Positions 46,448 through 59,529 are shown, counted from the first letter of the stretch. The stretch is DNA of 64,000 nt from Inhella crocodyli (GCF_004004565.1 NZ_SACM01000003.1:186001-250000), one strand, 5' to 3'. Numbers and translations: made by a program. The notes: generated by a model from the letters alone, not told the origin.

Positions 46448-46912
46448 ATGGCCGAGCTCCGCTGGAAACCCAACGTCACCGTCGCCGCCTACATCGAACA
46501 CGAGGGCAAGCTCTTGTGGGTGCGCGAGCACACCAGCCGCGACGGCATCCGCATCAACAACGCCGCCGGCCACCTGGAGGCCGAGGAAACCCCGCTGCAG
46601 GCCGTGTGCCGCGAGGTGCTGGAAGAGACCGGACATCCCTTCCGGCCCGAAGCCATCCTGGGCTTCTACCTGAGCGACATCCGCCGCACCGGGGGCGAGG
46701 TGGTGCGCTTCCTGCGCATTGCCTATGTGGGCACCGTGGGCCCTCGCGAGCGCACCGAGTTGGACCCGCCCATCATCGAAACCCTGCTGCTGAGCGCCGA
46801 CGAGATCCGCGCCCGACCGCATGAACTTCGCTCGCCCCTGATGCTGCGCGGCCTGGACGACTACGAGGCCGGCCGGCGCTACCCCTTGGACTTGATCTGG
46901 AGCGCCGAGTGA
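46448..46912 (+). CDS. Nudix hydrolase
   Basis: Nucleotide-diphosphatase-type protein of 154 residues. The Nudix box GHLEAEETPLQAVCREVLEE continues TG and fits Gx5Ex7REVxEExG without a change. The N-terminus (KPNVTVAAYIEHEGKLLWVRE) resembles NudJ. 17 bp after the chemoreceptor and overlapping the next gene by GTGA. Substrate unknown; may belong to the following ECF cluster only by position. Confidence 0.9.
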   Translation: MAELRWKPNVTVAAYIEHEGKLLWVREHTSRDGIRINNAAGHLEAEETPLQAVCREVLEETGHPFRPEAILGFYLSDIRRTGGEVVRFLRIAYVGTVGPRERTELDPPIIETLLLSADEIRARPHELRSPLMLRGLDDYEAGRRYPLDLIWSAE

Positions 46913-47244
46913 GCTTTGCTTTGGTCATCTTGGAAGCCCACGGCCAGCGCGCCGAACGGGGCCAGGCCTGCGGCGAGGCGGCCTACGCGGCCATGCTGGC
47001 CTTCGCCGACGACTTGCGCGAGCGCGGTCAACTGGTGCTGGCGCAGGCGCTGGCCACGGCGCAGCAGCGGCACCTGGATGGGCGCTGGACCGACGGCCCC
47101 TTCACCGAGGCCAAAGAGTTCCTCGGCGGCATCTTCTTGCTGCAGAACGTGAGCCGCGCCGAGGCACAGGCCATCGCCACCGCCTGCCCGGCGGCGGCCT
47201 GGGCCACGGTGGAATTGCGGGAACTGGGGCCCTGCTTCACCTGA
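46909..47244 (+). CDS. YciI-family (DGPF) protein
   Basis: Small alpha/beta protein of 111 residues with the family motif DGPFTEAKEFLGGIFLLQ and a ferredoxin-like fold. YCII/DGPF proteins occur beside ECF42-type sigma factors, as here. The GTG at 46909 overlaps the Nudix stop (GTGA). Catalytic role unknown. Confidence 0.85.
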   Translation: MSFALVILEAHGQRAERGQACGEAAYAAMLAFADDLRERGQLVLAQALATAQQRHLDGRWTDGPFTEAKEFLGGIFLLQNVSRAEAQAIATACPAAAWATVELRELGPCFT

Positions 47245-47315
47245 GGCCCTGGGGCGTGTCGAATGGCAGGCCCCTCGTTCGTCGTGGAGCATCACCCCTG
47301 CCGAAAGGACCCCCG

Positions 47316-47747
47316 ATGCCCCGCTACCTGATCCAAGTCCGCGCCACGCCCATGAGCGAAGCGGGCGAGTTCCCCGACGACCCCACGCTGGTGGCCCGCA
47401 TGATGGCTTTCCACGAAGAGTTGGCGCACGCGGGCGTGCTGCTGGACTGCTCGGGCTTGATGCCGTCCAGCCAGGGCTTTCGCGTGCACTACTCGGCGCA
47501 GGGCGAAGCGACCGTGATCGACGGGCCCTTCGCCGAGACCAAGGAGCTCATCGCCGGCTACACGCTGATCGAGGTGCGCTCCCGCGACGAGGCCCTGGCC
47601 TGGGCCCGGCGTTTTCCGGCGCCGTTTCCCGGCCAGCCCTGCGACATCGAAGTGCGCCCCCTGTTCGGTGGCATGAGCGACGCTACGCCCGAAGAGGCCG
47701 AGCGCGAGCTGCGCGAGCAGCTGGGTCAGATCCGCAGCGCGCGATGA
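47316..47747 (+). CDS. YciI-family (DGPF) protein, second copy
   Basis: 143-residue paralogue with MPRYLIQVRATPMSEAGEF and IDGPFAETKELIAGYTLIEV, the longer form typical of ECF42 loci, with a C-terminal acidic helix (ATPEEAERELREQL). I chose the ATG at 47316 over an in-frame one at 47256, as GAAAGGA precedes it. Its stop overlaps the sigma factor ATG (ATGA), so the pair is translationally coupled. Confidence 0.9.
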   Translation: MPRYLIQVRATPMSEAGEFPDDPTLVARMMAFHEELAHAGVLLDCSGLMPSSQGFRVHYSAQGEATVIDGPFAETKELIAGYTLIEVRSRDEALAWARRFPAPFPGQPCDIEVRPLFGGMSDATPEEAERELREQLGQIRSAR

Positions 47748-49039
47748 GCCCGCCGGCGGGCGCCGAGGCCCACCGCGCCATCCAAACGGTCTGGCAGCTG
47801 GAGGCGCCCGCCCTCGTGGGCGCCCTCACCCGCCTGACCCACGACCTGGCACTGGCCGAAGACTGCGCCCAAGACGCCCTGCTGGCCGCGCTGGAACGCT
47901 GGCCGCACGATGGCCTGCCGCGCAACCCCGCCGCCTGGCTGATGACCACCGCCAAGCACCGCGCCCTCGACCGCCTGCGCCACGGCCAGGTGGCCGTGCG
48001 CGAGCAAGCGGCCTTGGGCCAGGACGCCGACGCCCGGCACGACGCCGTGGCGCCCGACCCGCTGGCGCTGATGCTGGCCGACGAGGCCGCGCCGCTGCGC
48101 GACGAGGTGCTGCCCCTGCTTTTCATCGCCTGCCACCCGCTGCTGTCGCGGGAGGCACAGTGGGCGCTGACCCTGCGCCTGGTCGGCGGCCTCAGCGTGG
48201 CCGAAATCGCCCGCGCCTGCTTTGCGCAAGAGGCCACGGTGGCCGCGCGCATCACCCGCGCCAAGAAGGCGCTGGCCGGCCAACCCTACGGCCTGCCGCC
48301 GGCGGCCGAGCGCCAGCAGCGTTTGGCCAGCGTTTGCACCGTGCTGTACCTGATGTTCAACGAGGGCTACGCCGCGCACAGCGGCCCCGACTGGACGCGG
48401 CCCACGCTGTGCCACGAGGCCCTGCGCCTGACCCGTACCTTGGCCGCGCTGTGCCCGACCGACAGCGAGGTGCTGGCCCTGCAAGCGCTGATGGAGCTGC
48501 AGGCCTCGCGCCTGCCGGCGCGCGCCGACGCGCAGGGCCGCCCGGTGTTGCTCATGGACCAAGACCGCCGCCGCTGGGACCCGCTGCTGCGCCAGCGGGG
48601 GCTCCAAGCCCTGGTCCGTGCCGAAGCCTTGGCCCAGGGCAACCCCGGGCCCTTGCTGTTCCAGGCCCTGCTGGCGGCCTGCCACGCCCGCGCGCTTCGC
48701 GCCGAGGACACCGACTGGGCGCGCATCCTGCAGCTGTACGACGCGCTGCTGGAGGCCCAGCCCAGCCCGGTCGTGGCGCTCAACCGCGCGGTGGCCCTGT
48801 CCCAAACCCAGGGCCCGGCGGCGGCGCTGCCCGAAGTCGACCGCCTGGCCGACGCCCTGCACGGCTACCCTTGGTGGGCCAGCACGCGGGCCGAGTTGTG
48901 CCTGCAACTCGACCGGCCCCGCGAGGCCCTGGCGGCGCTGGACCTGGCCATCGCCTGGACCCAGAACGGGGCCGAACGGGCCCTGTTGCAATCGCGGCGC
49001 GCGGGTGTCGAATCCCACCTGCCTCAAACGTCGAGCTGA
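47744..49039 (+). CDS. ECF sigma factor of the ECF42 type with long C-terminal extension
   Basis: Sigma-70-family factor of 431 residues, much longer than a standard ECF (about 190). Region 2 (LALAEDCAQDALLAALERWP, PAAWLMTTAKHRALDRLR) and region 4 (LVGGLSVAEIARACFAQEAT) occupy the first 185 residues; the rest is a helical, TPR-like extension with LYLMFNEGYAA and LNRAVALSQTQGPAAALPEV. ECF42 factors are controlled by this extension rather than an anti-sigma factor and pair with DGPF proteins, as seen here. Confidence 0.9.
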   Translation: MSPPAGAEAHRAIQTVWQLEAPALVGALTRLTHDLALAEDCAQDALLAALERWPHDGLPRNPAAWLMTTAKHRALDRLRHGQVAVREQAALGQDADARHDAVAPDPLALMLADEAAPLRDEVLPLLFIACHPLLSREAQWALTLRLVGGLSVAEIARACFAQEATVAARITRAKKALAGQPYGLPPAAERQQRLASVCTVLYLMFNEGYAAHSGPDWTRPTLCHEALRLTRTLAALCPTDSEVLALQALMELQASRLPARADAQGRPVLLMDQDRRRWDPLLRQRGLQALVRAEALAQGNPGPLLFQALLAACHARALRAEDTDWARILQLYDALLEAQPSPVVALNRAVALSQTQGPAAALPEVDRLADALHGYPWWASTRAELCLQLDRPREALAALDLAIAWTQNGAERALLQSRRAGVESHLPQTSS

Positions 49040-49060
49040 AACCTTCACTTGGAGCCCCCC

Positions 49061-49507
49061 ATGGCCCGCGTCAGCACCTACTTGAACTTCCCCGGCACCA
49101 CCGAAGCCGCATTCGCCCACTACCGCGACGTGTTCGGCACCGACTTCGAAACGCCGCCCCTGCGCTTTGGCGACATGCCGGCCCAGCCGGACCAGCCCCC
49201 GTTGCCCGAGGAGGCCCGCCAGAAGGTCATGCACGTGGCCCTGCCCATCCTAGGCGGACACGTGCTGATGGGCACCGATGTCATCCCCGGCAGCGGCTGT
49301 GGCGCCCACGAGATGGGCAACGCCGTGACCCTGAACCTCGAGCCCGACACCCGCGCCGAGGCCGACCGCCTGTACGCCGCGCTCAGCGAGGGCGGCAGCG
49401 CGGACGCCCCGATGGCCGACATGTTCTGGGGCGCTTACTGGGGCGTGCTGCAAGACCGCTTCGGCCTGCGCTGGATGATCAACTGCGCCGAACCCAAGGC
49501 GACCTGA
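49061..49507 (+). CDS. VOC-family protein (PhnB/glyoxalase-like)
   Basis: Vicinal-oxygen-chelate protein of 148 residues with STYLNFPGTTEAAFAHYRDV, HVALPILGGHVLMGTD and DMFWGAYWGVLQDRFGLRW, the PhnB-like pattern. ATG at 49061; an in-frame TTG lies at 49049. Twenty-one bp after the ECF42 gene, so part of its cluster. Reaction unknown. Confidence 0.85.
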   Translation: MARVSTYLNFPGTTEAAFAHYRDVFGTDFETPPLRFGDMPAQPDQPPLPEEARQKVMHVALPILGGHVLMGTDVIPGSGCGAHEMGNAVTLNLEPDTRAEADRLYAALSEGGSADAPMADMFWGAYWGVLQDRFGLRWMINCAEPKAT

Positions 49508-49539
49508 GCCCGCTCCTTCCCACCCCTTCCCGCACGCCC

Positions 49540-49986
49540 ATGCCCCACACCCTCCGCCTGCAGCGCGTCTTGCGCGCCCCGCCCGAGCGCGTGTACCGCG
49601 CCTTCTTGGAACCCGCCGCCATGGTCAAGTGGCTGCCCCCCTTCGGCTACACCGCCACGGTGCACGAGATGGACGTCCGCGTGGGCGGTGGGCACCGCAT
49701 GTCCTTCACCCACTTCGGCACGGGGCACAGCCACAGCTTTGGGGGCCGCTACCTGGAGCTGGTGCCCGGTGAGCGCATTCGCTACACCGACCGCTTCGAC
49801 GACACGAACCTGCCGGGCGACATGACCTGCACCATCGCGCTTCGGCCGGTGCTGTGCGGCACGGAGTTGACCGTCGTGCAGGAGGGCGTGCCCGACGCGA
49901 TCCCGGCCGAGATGTGCCACCTGGGCTGGCAGGAATCGCTCGTCCAGCTGGCGCAGCTGGTCGAGCCCGAGATCCCCAGCCCCTGA
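49540..49986 (+). CDS. SRPBCC/AHSA1-family protein
   Basis: 148-residue START-like protein with RVLRAPPERVYRAFLEPAAM, KWLPPFGYTATVHEMDVRVG, GERIRYTDRFDD and CHLGWQESLVQLAQLVE. Such activators-of-Hsp90-like domains bind small hydrophobic ligands and frequently accompany ECF factors with DGPF and VOC proteins. Last gene of the cluster. Confidence 0.87.
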   Translation: MPHTLRLQRVLRAPPERVYRAFLEPAAMVKWLPPFGYTATVHEMDVRVGGGHRMSFTHFGTGHSHSFGGRYLELVPGERIRYTDRFDDTNLPGDMTCTIALRPVLCGTELTVVQEGVPDAIPAEMCHLGWQESLVQLAQLVEPEIPSP

Positions 49987-50114
49987 GGCGCGGGCCGCGC
50001 GAAGGGGCGACGCGGTCCGGGTGGGGCCCCGCACAATGCCGCCCCTTCCGCCCGGGTCAACGCCGCGCCATCGCGCCGCGTTGCCGGCTTCCATCCCTGC
50101 CGCTTCAACGTCCC

Positions 50115-50810
50115 ATGCCTTTCGCCCCGTCCGTCCGCGCCGTGTTGGCCAGCCTCACCTTGGCCCTGCTCACCGCCTGCGGCGGCGGGGGCACCGTGGT
50201 CATCGGCGATGGCGGCGGCAGCAACAACCCGCCGCTGCCCGCGCCCAACCCCTTCCCCACGCCGCCCACGCTGAACTGCAGCACCGCCGGCCTGGCCGCC
50301 GCCGCGCAAAGCCGCTGGCCCGTGGTCTGCATGCTGACCAGCAGCGGTGAAATGGTCATCGAGCTGTACGACAGCTACAGCCCGGCCACGGTGAACAACT
50401 TCCTGGCCTATGTGAACACGGGCTTCTACAGCGGCACCCTGGTGCACCGCGTGGACCGCGACTTCGTCTTCCAAGGCGGGGGCTACACCAGCGGCCAAGT
50501 GCCCAAGAACGCGCTGTACAACCCGGTGGTGCTGGAAGACAACAATGGCCTGAGCAACCTGCGCGGCACGATCGCCATGGCGCGCCGCACCGAGCCCAAC
50601 ACCGCGACCTCGCAGTGGTTCATCAACGTGCGCGACAACATCGACCTGGACTACACGCCGCAGCGCCGGGGCTACGCCGTGTTCGGCCGCGTGATCTCGG
50701 GCCTGCCGGTGGTCGACGCCATCAACGTGACGCCGGTCTACACCTACAGCGCCACCGACATCCGCCCCCGCGTCGAGATCCTGACCTACTGGGTGCGCCG
50801 GGTTCAGTAA
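50115..50810 (+). CDS. cyclophilin-type peptidyl-prolyl isomerase, lipoprotein
   Basis: 231-residue cis-trans prolyl isomerase. The lipobox LTAC in LTLALLTACGGGG predicts a lipid anchor; a Gly/Pro-rich linker (to residue 60) leads to the cyclophilin domain (EMVIELYDSYSPATVNNFLA, GTLVHRVDRDFVFQGGG, GTIAMARRTEPNTATSQWF). The envelope location distinguishes it from cytosolic PpiB. It lies 30 bp before queA but queA has its own -10-like box. Confidence 0.9.
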   Translation: MPFAPSVRAVLASLTLALLTACGGGGTVVIGDGGGSNNPPLPAPNPFPTPPTLNCSTAGLAAAAQSRWPVVCMLTSSGEMVIELYDSYSPATVNNFLAYVNTGFYSGTLVHRVDRDFVFQGGGYTSGQVPKNALYNPVVLEDNNGLSNLRGTIAMARRTEPNTATSQWFINVRDNIDLDYTPQRRGYAVFGRVISGLPVVDAINVTPVYTYSATDIRPRVEILTYWVRRVQ

Positions 50811-50827
50811 GGGCTTGAGGGGCCCGA

Positions 50828-50833
50828 GACAAT
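50828..50833 (+). promoter_or_regulatory. candidate -10 box of queA (leaderless type)
   Basis: GACAAT, 7 nt before the ATG at 50841. It is the loop of an inverted repeat GGGCCCGA / TCGGGCCC (50820-50840) that ends at the start codon. Confidence 0.45.
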
Positions 50834-50840
50834 CGGGCCC

Positions 50841-51875
50841 ATGCCCGCCCAGACCTACACCCTCTCCGACTTCGACTACGAGCTGCCGCCGGAGCTGATC
50901 GCGCAGCACCCGGCGGCCGAGCGCAGCGCCTCGCGCCTGCTCGACGCCCGCGGCCCCGCCTTGGTGGACCGCGTGTTCCGCGAACTGCCCCACCTGCTGG
51001 AGGCCCGCGACCTGCTGGTCTTCAACGACACCCAGGTGATCAAGGCCCGGCTGCATGGCGTCAAAGCCACAGGGGGCAGCGTGGAGGCGCTGATCGAGCG
51101 CTTGCTTCCGGGCGCCCACGAAGTTTGGGCGCACGTCCGCGCCAGCAAGAGCCCCAAGCCCGGCAGCACGGTGCGCTTTGCCGAGGCCTTCGATGCCGAG
51201 GTGCTGGGCCGCTGCGGGCCGGAGAACGGCCTGTTCCACCTGCGCTTCCCGGCCGACCCCTTGACGCTGCTGGACGCGCACGGCCACGTGCCGTTGCCAC
51301 CCTACATCGAGCACGAGGACAGCGCCGACGACGTGCGCCGCTACCAAACCGTGTTCGCGCAGAACCCGGGCGCGGTGGCCGCGCCGACGGCCGCGCTGCA
51401 CTTCGACGAGGCCTTGTTGGCCGCCCTGCCGTGCCCGCGCGCCAACGTCACGCTGCACGTGGGCGCCGGCACCTTCCAGCCGGTGCGCGTGGAGAACATC
51501 GCCGAGCACCAGATGCACAGCGAGTGGTTCAAGGTGCCGCAGGCCACCGTGGACGCGATCGAGGCCTGCCGCGCCCGCGGCGGCCGCGTGGTGGCCGTGG
51601 GCACCACGACCTTGCGCGCCCTCGAGTCCGCCGCGCGCGGTGGCCGCTTGCAGGCGGGCGCGGCGGAGACCGACATCTTCATCACCCCCGGCTTCCATTT
51701 CCAGGTCGTGGACGCGCTGATCACCAACTTCCACCTGCCCAAGAGCACGCTCATGATGTTGGTGAGCGCGCTGGCCGGCTACGAGCACATCCGGGCGGTG
51801 TACGGCCACGCGGTGGCCGAGCGGTACCGCTTCTTCAGCTACGGCGACGCGATGCTGCTGGCGCGCCTGGGCTGA
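50841..51875 (+). CDS. queA: S-adenosylmethionine:tRNA ribosyltransferase-isomerase
   Basis: Makes epoxyqueuosine in the queuosine pathway, 344 residues as in the family. [63 protein letters not shown] and [18 protein letters not shown] are conserved. tgt, the next-to-earlier step of the same pathway, lies about 5 kb away in the window, also with a GACAAT box. Confidence 0.96.
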   Translation: MPAQTYTLSDFDYELPPELIAQHPAAERSASRLLDARGPALVDRVFRELPHLLEARDLLVFNDTQVIKARLHGVKATGGSVEALIERLLPGAHEVWAHVRASKSPKPGSTVRFAEAFDAEVLGRCGPENGLFHLRFPADPLTLLDAHGHVPLPPYIEHEDSADDVRRYQTVFAQNPGAVAAPTAALHFDEALLAALPCPRANVTLHVGAGTFQPVRVENIAEHQMHSEWFKVPQATVDAIEACRARGGRVVAVGTTTLRALESAARGGRLQAGAAETDIFITPGFHFQVVDALITNFHLPKSTLMMLVSALAGYEHIRAVYGHAVAERYRFFSYGDAMLLARLG

Positions 51876-51886
51876 AAATCTCGGGC

Positions 51887-52336
51887 ATGCCCCACCCGCG
51901 CAGCACCGACGACACCGCCGATGACCGATTCGCACCCCATGGCCGGGTGAGCCTGCAGGCCGTGGGCCAGGTGCTGGAGACCGAGGCGAGCGGCCCCTTC
52001 AACGTGGAACTGATCAAGGCCTTGGCCCACTTGATCGCCGCCGTGGTGCCACCGCTGGCGGCCCGTGGGCCCTGGGGCCAGTGCGTGGTGTTCCACCGCA
52101 GCGTGATGGCCTCGCCCGACACTCTGGCGGCCTTTGCCCAGTTGCTGCAAGACACGGCCCGCCAGGGCCTGGGACCGGCGGTCACGGCCTACGTGATCGA
52201 CCCGGGCATTGAAGGCGCGACCTTGATGCCTCGGCATTTCGCCCGCTGCTTCGCCGAGGCTGGCCTGGCCTTTGAAATCTTCCAGCAGGCCGAACCGGCT
52301 CGGGGCTGGCTGCGGGAACGCTTGGCCGGAACCTGA
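51887..52336 (+). CDS. hypothetical protein, possibly STAS/SpoIIAA-like
   Basis: 149-residue soluble protein. VGQVLETEASGPFNVELIKA followed by alternating helices and strands (GQCVVFHRSVMASPDTLAAF, VTAYVIDPGIEGATLMPRHF, AGLAFEIFQQAEPARGWL) recalls SpoIIAA-like STAS folds; this is a weak shape match. GAAAAT 7 nt before the ATG suits a leaderless start. No partner evident. Confidence 0.65.
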   Translation: MPHPRSTDDTADDRFAPHGRVSLQAVGQVLETEASGPFNVELIKALAHLIAAVVPPLAARGPWGQCVVFHRSVMASPDTLAAFAQLLQDTARQGLGPAVTAYVIDPGIEGATLMPRHFARCFAEAGLAFEIFQQAEPARGWLRERLAGT

Positions 52337-54320
<1,984 letters not shown>

Positions 54321-54405
54321 GTAAAAAAATGGAGGAAGGTGAATCCAAACGGCGCCCGCCGCCGCTCTAAGTCGTCATCATCCCCGCAACTCTTTGGAGC
54401 ACCCC

Positions 54406-54810
54406 ATGGGTCCCGACATCCTGCGCGAAAACTTTGCCCTGCTCATCCCCTTGACGGCGATGCTCATCCCCATCGTGGCCATCGTGGCCTACTACCTGAA
54501 CAAGGCCTCGAAAGACCGCCTGCGCCACGAGACCATCCGCGAGTTGGTGCGGGCCGGCCAGCCGATCCCGCCGGAGCTGCTGTCGGGCGACGACACCCCC
54601 GTGGACAAGCCCTCGCCCGGCAACCCGAACCGCAGCCTCACGCCCGGCGTCACCAACCTCGCCGTGGGCTTGGGCTTGATGGGCATGTTCTGGCTCATGA
54701 AGCCCGGCTCCTGGCTGTGGGGCATCGGGCTGATTCCGTTCTGCCTGGGCCTGGGCTTCTTGCTGCTGTGGCGCATCGAGCAGAGCGCCGCCAAGCCCCC
54801 GGCCGCCTGA
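54406..54810 (+). CDS. DUF6249-type membrane protein upstream of ECF sigma
   Basis: 134-residue inner-membrane protein: N-terminal helix (LLIPLTAMLIPIVAIVAYYL), a cytosolic stretch with KDRLRHETIRELVRAGQPIP, and two C-terminal helices (about 82-120). This layout matches small DUF6249-like proteins coded beside ECF factors. ATG at 54406, with GGAG 7 nt upstream; its stop overlaps the sigma gene start (TGATG). Confidence 0.8.
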   Translation: MGPDILRENFALLIPLTAMLIPIVAIVAYYLNKASKDRLRHETIRELVRAGQPIPPELLSGDDTPVDKPSPGNPNRSLTPGVTNLAVGLGLMGMFWLMKPGSWLWGIGLIPFCLGLGFLLLWRIEQSAAKPPAA

Positions 54811-55355
54811 TGCCCTGGCCCGATGCGGCCCTCGAAGCCCAGCACATCGCCCGCGCCCGCGCGGGCGACCGCGCCGCGTTCGCGGCCTTGGTGCAGGCGC
54901 ACCAGGGCTACCTGCGCCGCCTGCTGCGCCGCCTGTGCCAAGGCGACGAGGGCCGGGCCGACGACCTCGCCCAGGAGGCCTTCTTGAAAGCCTGGCGCGC
55001 GCTCCCGCAGTTCCGCGGCGAGGCGCGTTTTCGCACCTGGCTCACGCGCCTGGCCTACTCGGCCATGAGCGCGGAACGCCCGGCCCCACCCGTGGTGACC
55101 GACAGCGAACCGCCCGACTGGCCGGTGAGCGACTTCGCCCCCGGCACGGCCTGGCGCCTGGACCTGGACCGCGCCCTGGCGACCCTGAACCCGCGCGAAC
55201 GCGACGCGCTCTTGCTGTGCCTGGCCGGCGACCTCAGCCACGCCGAGGCCGCGGCCGTGCTCGGCTGCCCCTTGGGCACGCTGAAAACCCTGGTGCTGCG
55301 CGCCCGGGCCAAACTGCGCCTGGCTTTGCGCGACTGGGCCCCGGAGGCCGCATGA
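54810..55355 (+). CDS. ECF-type RNA polymerase sigma factor
   Basis: 181-residue sigma factor. Region 2: FAALVQAHQGYLRRLLRRLC, ADDLAQEAFLKAWRALPQFR, FRTWLTRLAY; region 4: LNPRERDALLLCLAGDLSHA and GTLKTLVLRARAKLR. Coupled at both ends (TGATG with the membrane protein, ATGA with the next gene), so the three form a module in which a membrane partner may control sigma activity. Confidence 0.92.
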   Translation: MPWPDAALEAQHIARARAGDRAAFAALVQAHQGYLRRLLRRLCQGDEGRADDLAQEAFLKAWRALPQFRGEARFRTWLTRLAYSAMSAERPAPPVVTDSEPPDWPVSDFAPGTAWRLDLDRALATLNPRERDALLLCLAGDLSHAEAAAVLGCPLGTLKTLVLRARAKLRLALRDWAPEAA

Positions 55356-55663
55356 CCCCTTCCGATCGATCCGACGACCCCACCGCCTTCGACGCCTGGC
55401 TGCGCGACGCATTGCGGGCCGAGCCCGAGCCCCTGGACGACGGCTTCAGCCTGCGCGTGATGGCCGCGCTGCCGGCGGCGCCCCGCTCGGCAGCGCATGC
55501 CCAGGTCGACCCCTGGCGGCGTCAGGCGGCCGCGCTGGCCACCGCCGCCGCTGGCATCGGCTTGGGCGCCCTGGCCCTGTTCGGCGGGGCCTGGCCGCTG
55601 GCGGAACAGGGCTTGGCCGCGCTCAGCCTCGTGGGCCTCATGGCCTGGTGGTCGCTGCCCCAG

Positions 55664-55687
<24 letters not shown>
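55352..55687 (+). CDS. small membrane protein downstream of ECF sigma (putative anti-sigma factor)
   Basis: 111-residue protein with a cytosolic N-terminus (DDPTAFDAWLRDALRAEPEP, DGFSLRVMAALPA) and two hydrophobic helices (about 58-78 and 84-103). The N-terminal helix resembles short anti-sigma domains, but no zinc motif is present. Role inferred from coupling with the sigma gene. Its 3' end overlaps the convergent gene by 24 bp. Confidence 0.7.
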
Positions 55688-57703
<2,016 letters not shown>

Positions 57704-57783
57704 AGTCACCTAGGCGCAAACCCGGGGACCCTCGCCCCCCAGCGACTGGCTAGCATGGCCCTTCCACTGCGGGGAGGACGACC

Positions 57784-59529
57784 ATGCTGCGCAATCTGAG
57801 CATCCGTAAACGGCTTTTGTGGGTGTACATCGCCTTCGTGGTGCTCATCTTGGGCATGGGCGCCCTGGGCATCTGGGTGGCCAGCACCCAAAACACAGCG
57901 TTCAACCGCTTCCAGCATGGGGTGCTGGGCGGCTCGACCCATGCGCTGCTGACCCGCGTGGAAATGCTCAACATGCGCCGCTACGAAAAGGACATGGCGC
58001 TCCACGTCCAAGACGCTGCCAAACGCGCCGAATACCAAAAGAAGTGGGAAGACGCCTACGCCGCGGCCGAGAAGGCCATGGCGGAACTCGATCGGCGCAT
58101 CGTGGACCCCGCCAGCATCGAGGCCTTGAAGCGGGTGCGCGAGCACCTGTCGAAGTACCACGAAGGCACCCGCGCGGCGATGAAAGACCTGGACGGCAAG
58201 GACACCGCCGAAGCGAACAAGGCCCTCCGGGTTGCGCAGCCGGCCTACGTGGAGGCCGACAAAATCTTGGCCGGCGCGCTGGAAACCGTGGACCGCTTTG
58301 CCAAGGCCGCCACCGACAAGCTGAACGGCCTCTACAACGTGGTGCTCTACGCCACCATCGGGGTGGTCGTCTTCGCCCTGGCCATGGTGGTCATCGGCGG
58401 TCGCATCGTGTCGGCGTCCATCGTGGACCCGCTGCGCCGGGCCGAGCAGTTCTCCAGCCAAGTGCGGGACGGCGACCTCACCGGCGACCTCGCCAACAGC
58501 GGCAACGACGAAGCCACGCAACTCTCGCAGGCGCTCATCGACATGCAGGCGTCGCTGCAGAAGATCGTCGGCAACGTGCGCCAGGCGGCCGAAAGCATCC
58601 AGGTGGCCAGCTCCGAGGTGGCCAGCGGCAACCAAGACCTCAGCCACCGCACCGAACAAACCGCCGCCAGCCTGCAGCAAACCGCCAGCGCGATGAACGA
58701 GCTCACCGCCACGGTGAACCAAACCGCCGACTCGGCGCGCACCGCCGCCCAACTGGCCAGCCAGGCCAGCAGCGCGGCCGAGCGCGGCGGGGCGGTCGTG
58801 GGCGAGGTGGTCAGCACGATGGAGCAGATCAACCACTCCAGCCGCCGCATCAACGACATCATCGGCACCATCGATGGCATCGCCTTCCAGACCAACATCC
58901 TGGCCCTGAACGCCGCGGTCGAAGCCGCGCGGGCCGGTGAGGCGGGCCGCGGCTTCGCCGTGGTGGCCGCCGAGGTGCGCAGCCTGGCGCAACGCAGCGC
59001 CGAGGCCGCGCGCGAGATCAAGAGCCTGATCGGGGCCAGCGTCGAATCCGTGGACGCCGGCACGCGCCTGGTGGCCGACGCCGGCACCACCATGGACGAG
59101 ATCGTGTCCTCGGTCCAACGGGTGACCGACATCATTGGCGAGATCAGCGCCGCCGCGGGCGAGCAGAGTTCGGGCATCGGCAGCGTCAACGACTCGGTCG
59201 TTCAACTCGACCAAGCCACGCAGCAAAACGCCGCCCTGGTCGAGGAATCGGCCGCCGCGGCGCAAAGCCTGCGCGAGCAGGCGCAGAAGCTGGCCGAGGT
59301 GGTCGCGACCTTCCGCCTGCCCGGCGGCAGTGCGGCGGCGTACAAGGCCCCGACGCCTGCGCCGGCCTCCAAACCAGCGGCCAAACCCCTGGCCAAGCCG
59401 GCCGCCAAGGCCGCGGCCCCGCGCTCGGCGCCCGCCGCCAGCGCCCCCCGGCCGGCCCCCAGCCCCTCCCCTGCGCCCGCGCCCGCCAGCGCCAGCGCCA
59501 GCGCCGACGGCGATTGGGAAACTTTCTGA
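57784..59529 (+). CDS. methyl-accepting chemotaxis protein with C-terminal CheR/CheB tether
   Basis: Chemoreceptor of 581 residues. Transmembrane helix 1 (about 10-32), periplasmic helical-bundle domain, helix 2 (about 185-207), HAMP, and signalling coil with tip [20 protein letters not shown]. After the coil an Ala/Pro-rich flexible linker (about residues 520-573) ends in DWETF, matching the NWETF-type pentapeptide that recruits CheR and CheB in E. coli receptors. GGGGAGG precedes the ATG. TAGCAT near 57751 may be the -10 box. Confidence 0.94.
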   Translation: MLRNLSIRKRLLWVYIAFVVLILGMGALGIWVASTQNTAFNRFQHGVLGGSTHALLTRVEMLNMRRYEKDMALHVQDAAKRAEYQKKWEDAYAAAEKAMAELDRRIVDPASIEALKRVREHLSKYHEGTRAAMKDLDGKDTAEANKALRVAQPAYVEADKILAGALETVDRFAKAATDKLNGLYNVVLYATIGVVVFALAMVVIGGRIVSASIVDPLRRAEQFSSQVRDGDLTGDLANSGNDEATQLSQALIDMQASLQKIVGNVRQAAESIQVASSEVASGNQDLSHRTEQTAASLQQTASAMNELTATVNQTADSARTAAQLASQASSAAERGGAVVGEVVSTMEQINHSSRRINDIIGTIDGIAFQTNILALNAAVEAARAGEAGRGFAVVAAEVRSLAQRSAEAAREIKSLIGASVESVDAGTRLVADAGTTMDEIVSSVQRVTDIIGEISAAAGEQSSGIGSVNDSVVQLDQATQQNAALVEESAAAAQSLREQAQKLAEVVATFRLPGGSAAAYKAPTPAPASKPAAKPLAKPAAKAAAPRSAPAASAPRPAPSPSPAPAPASASASADGDWETF

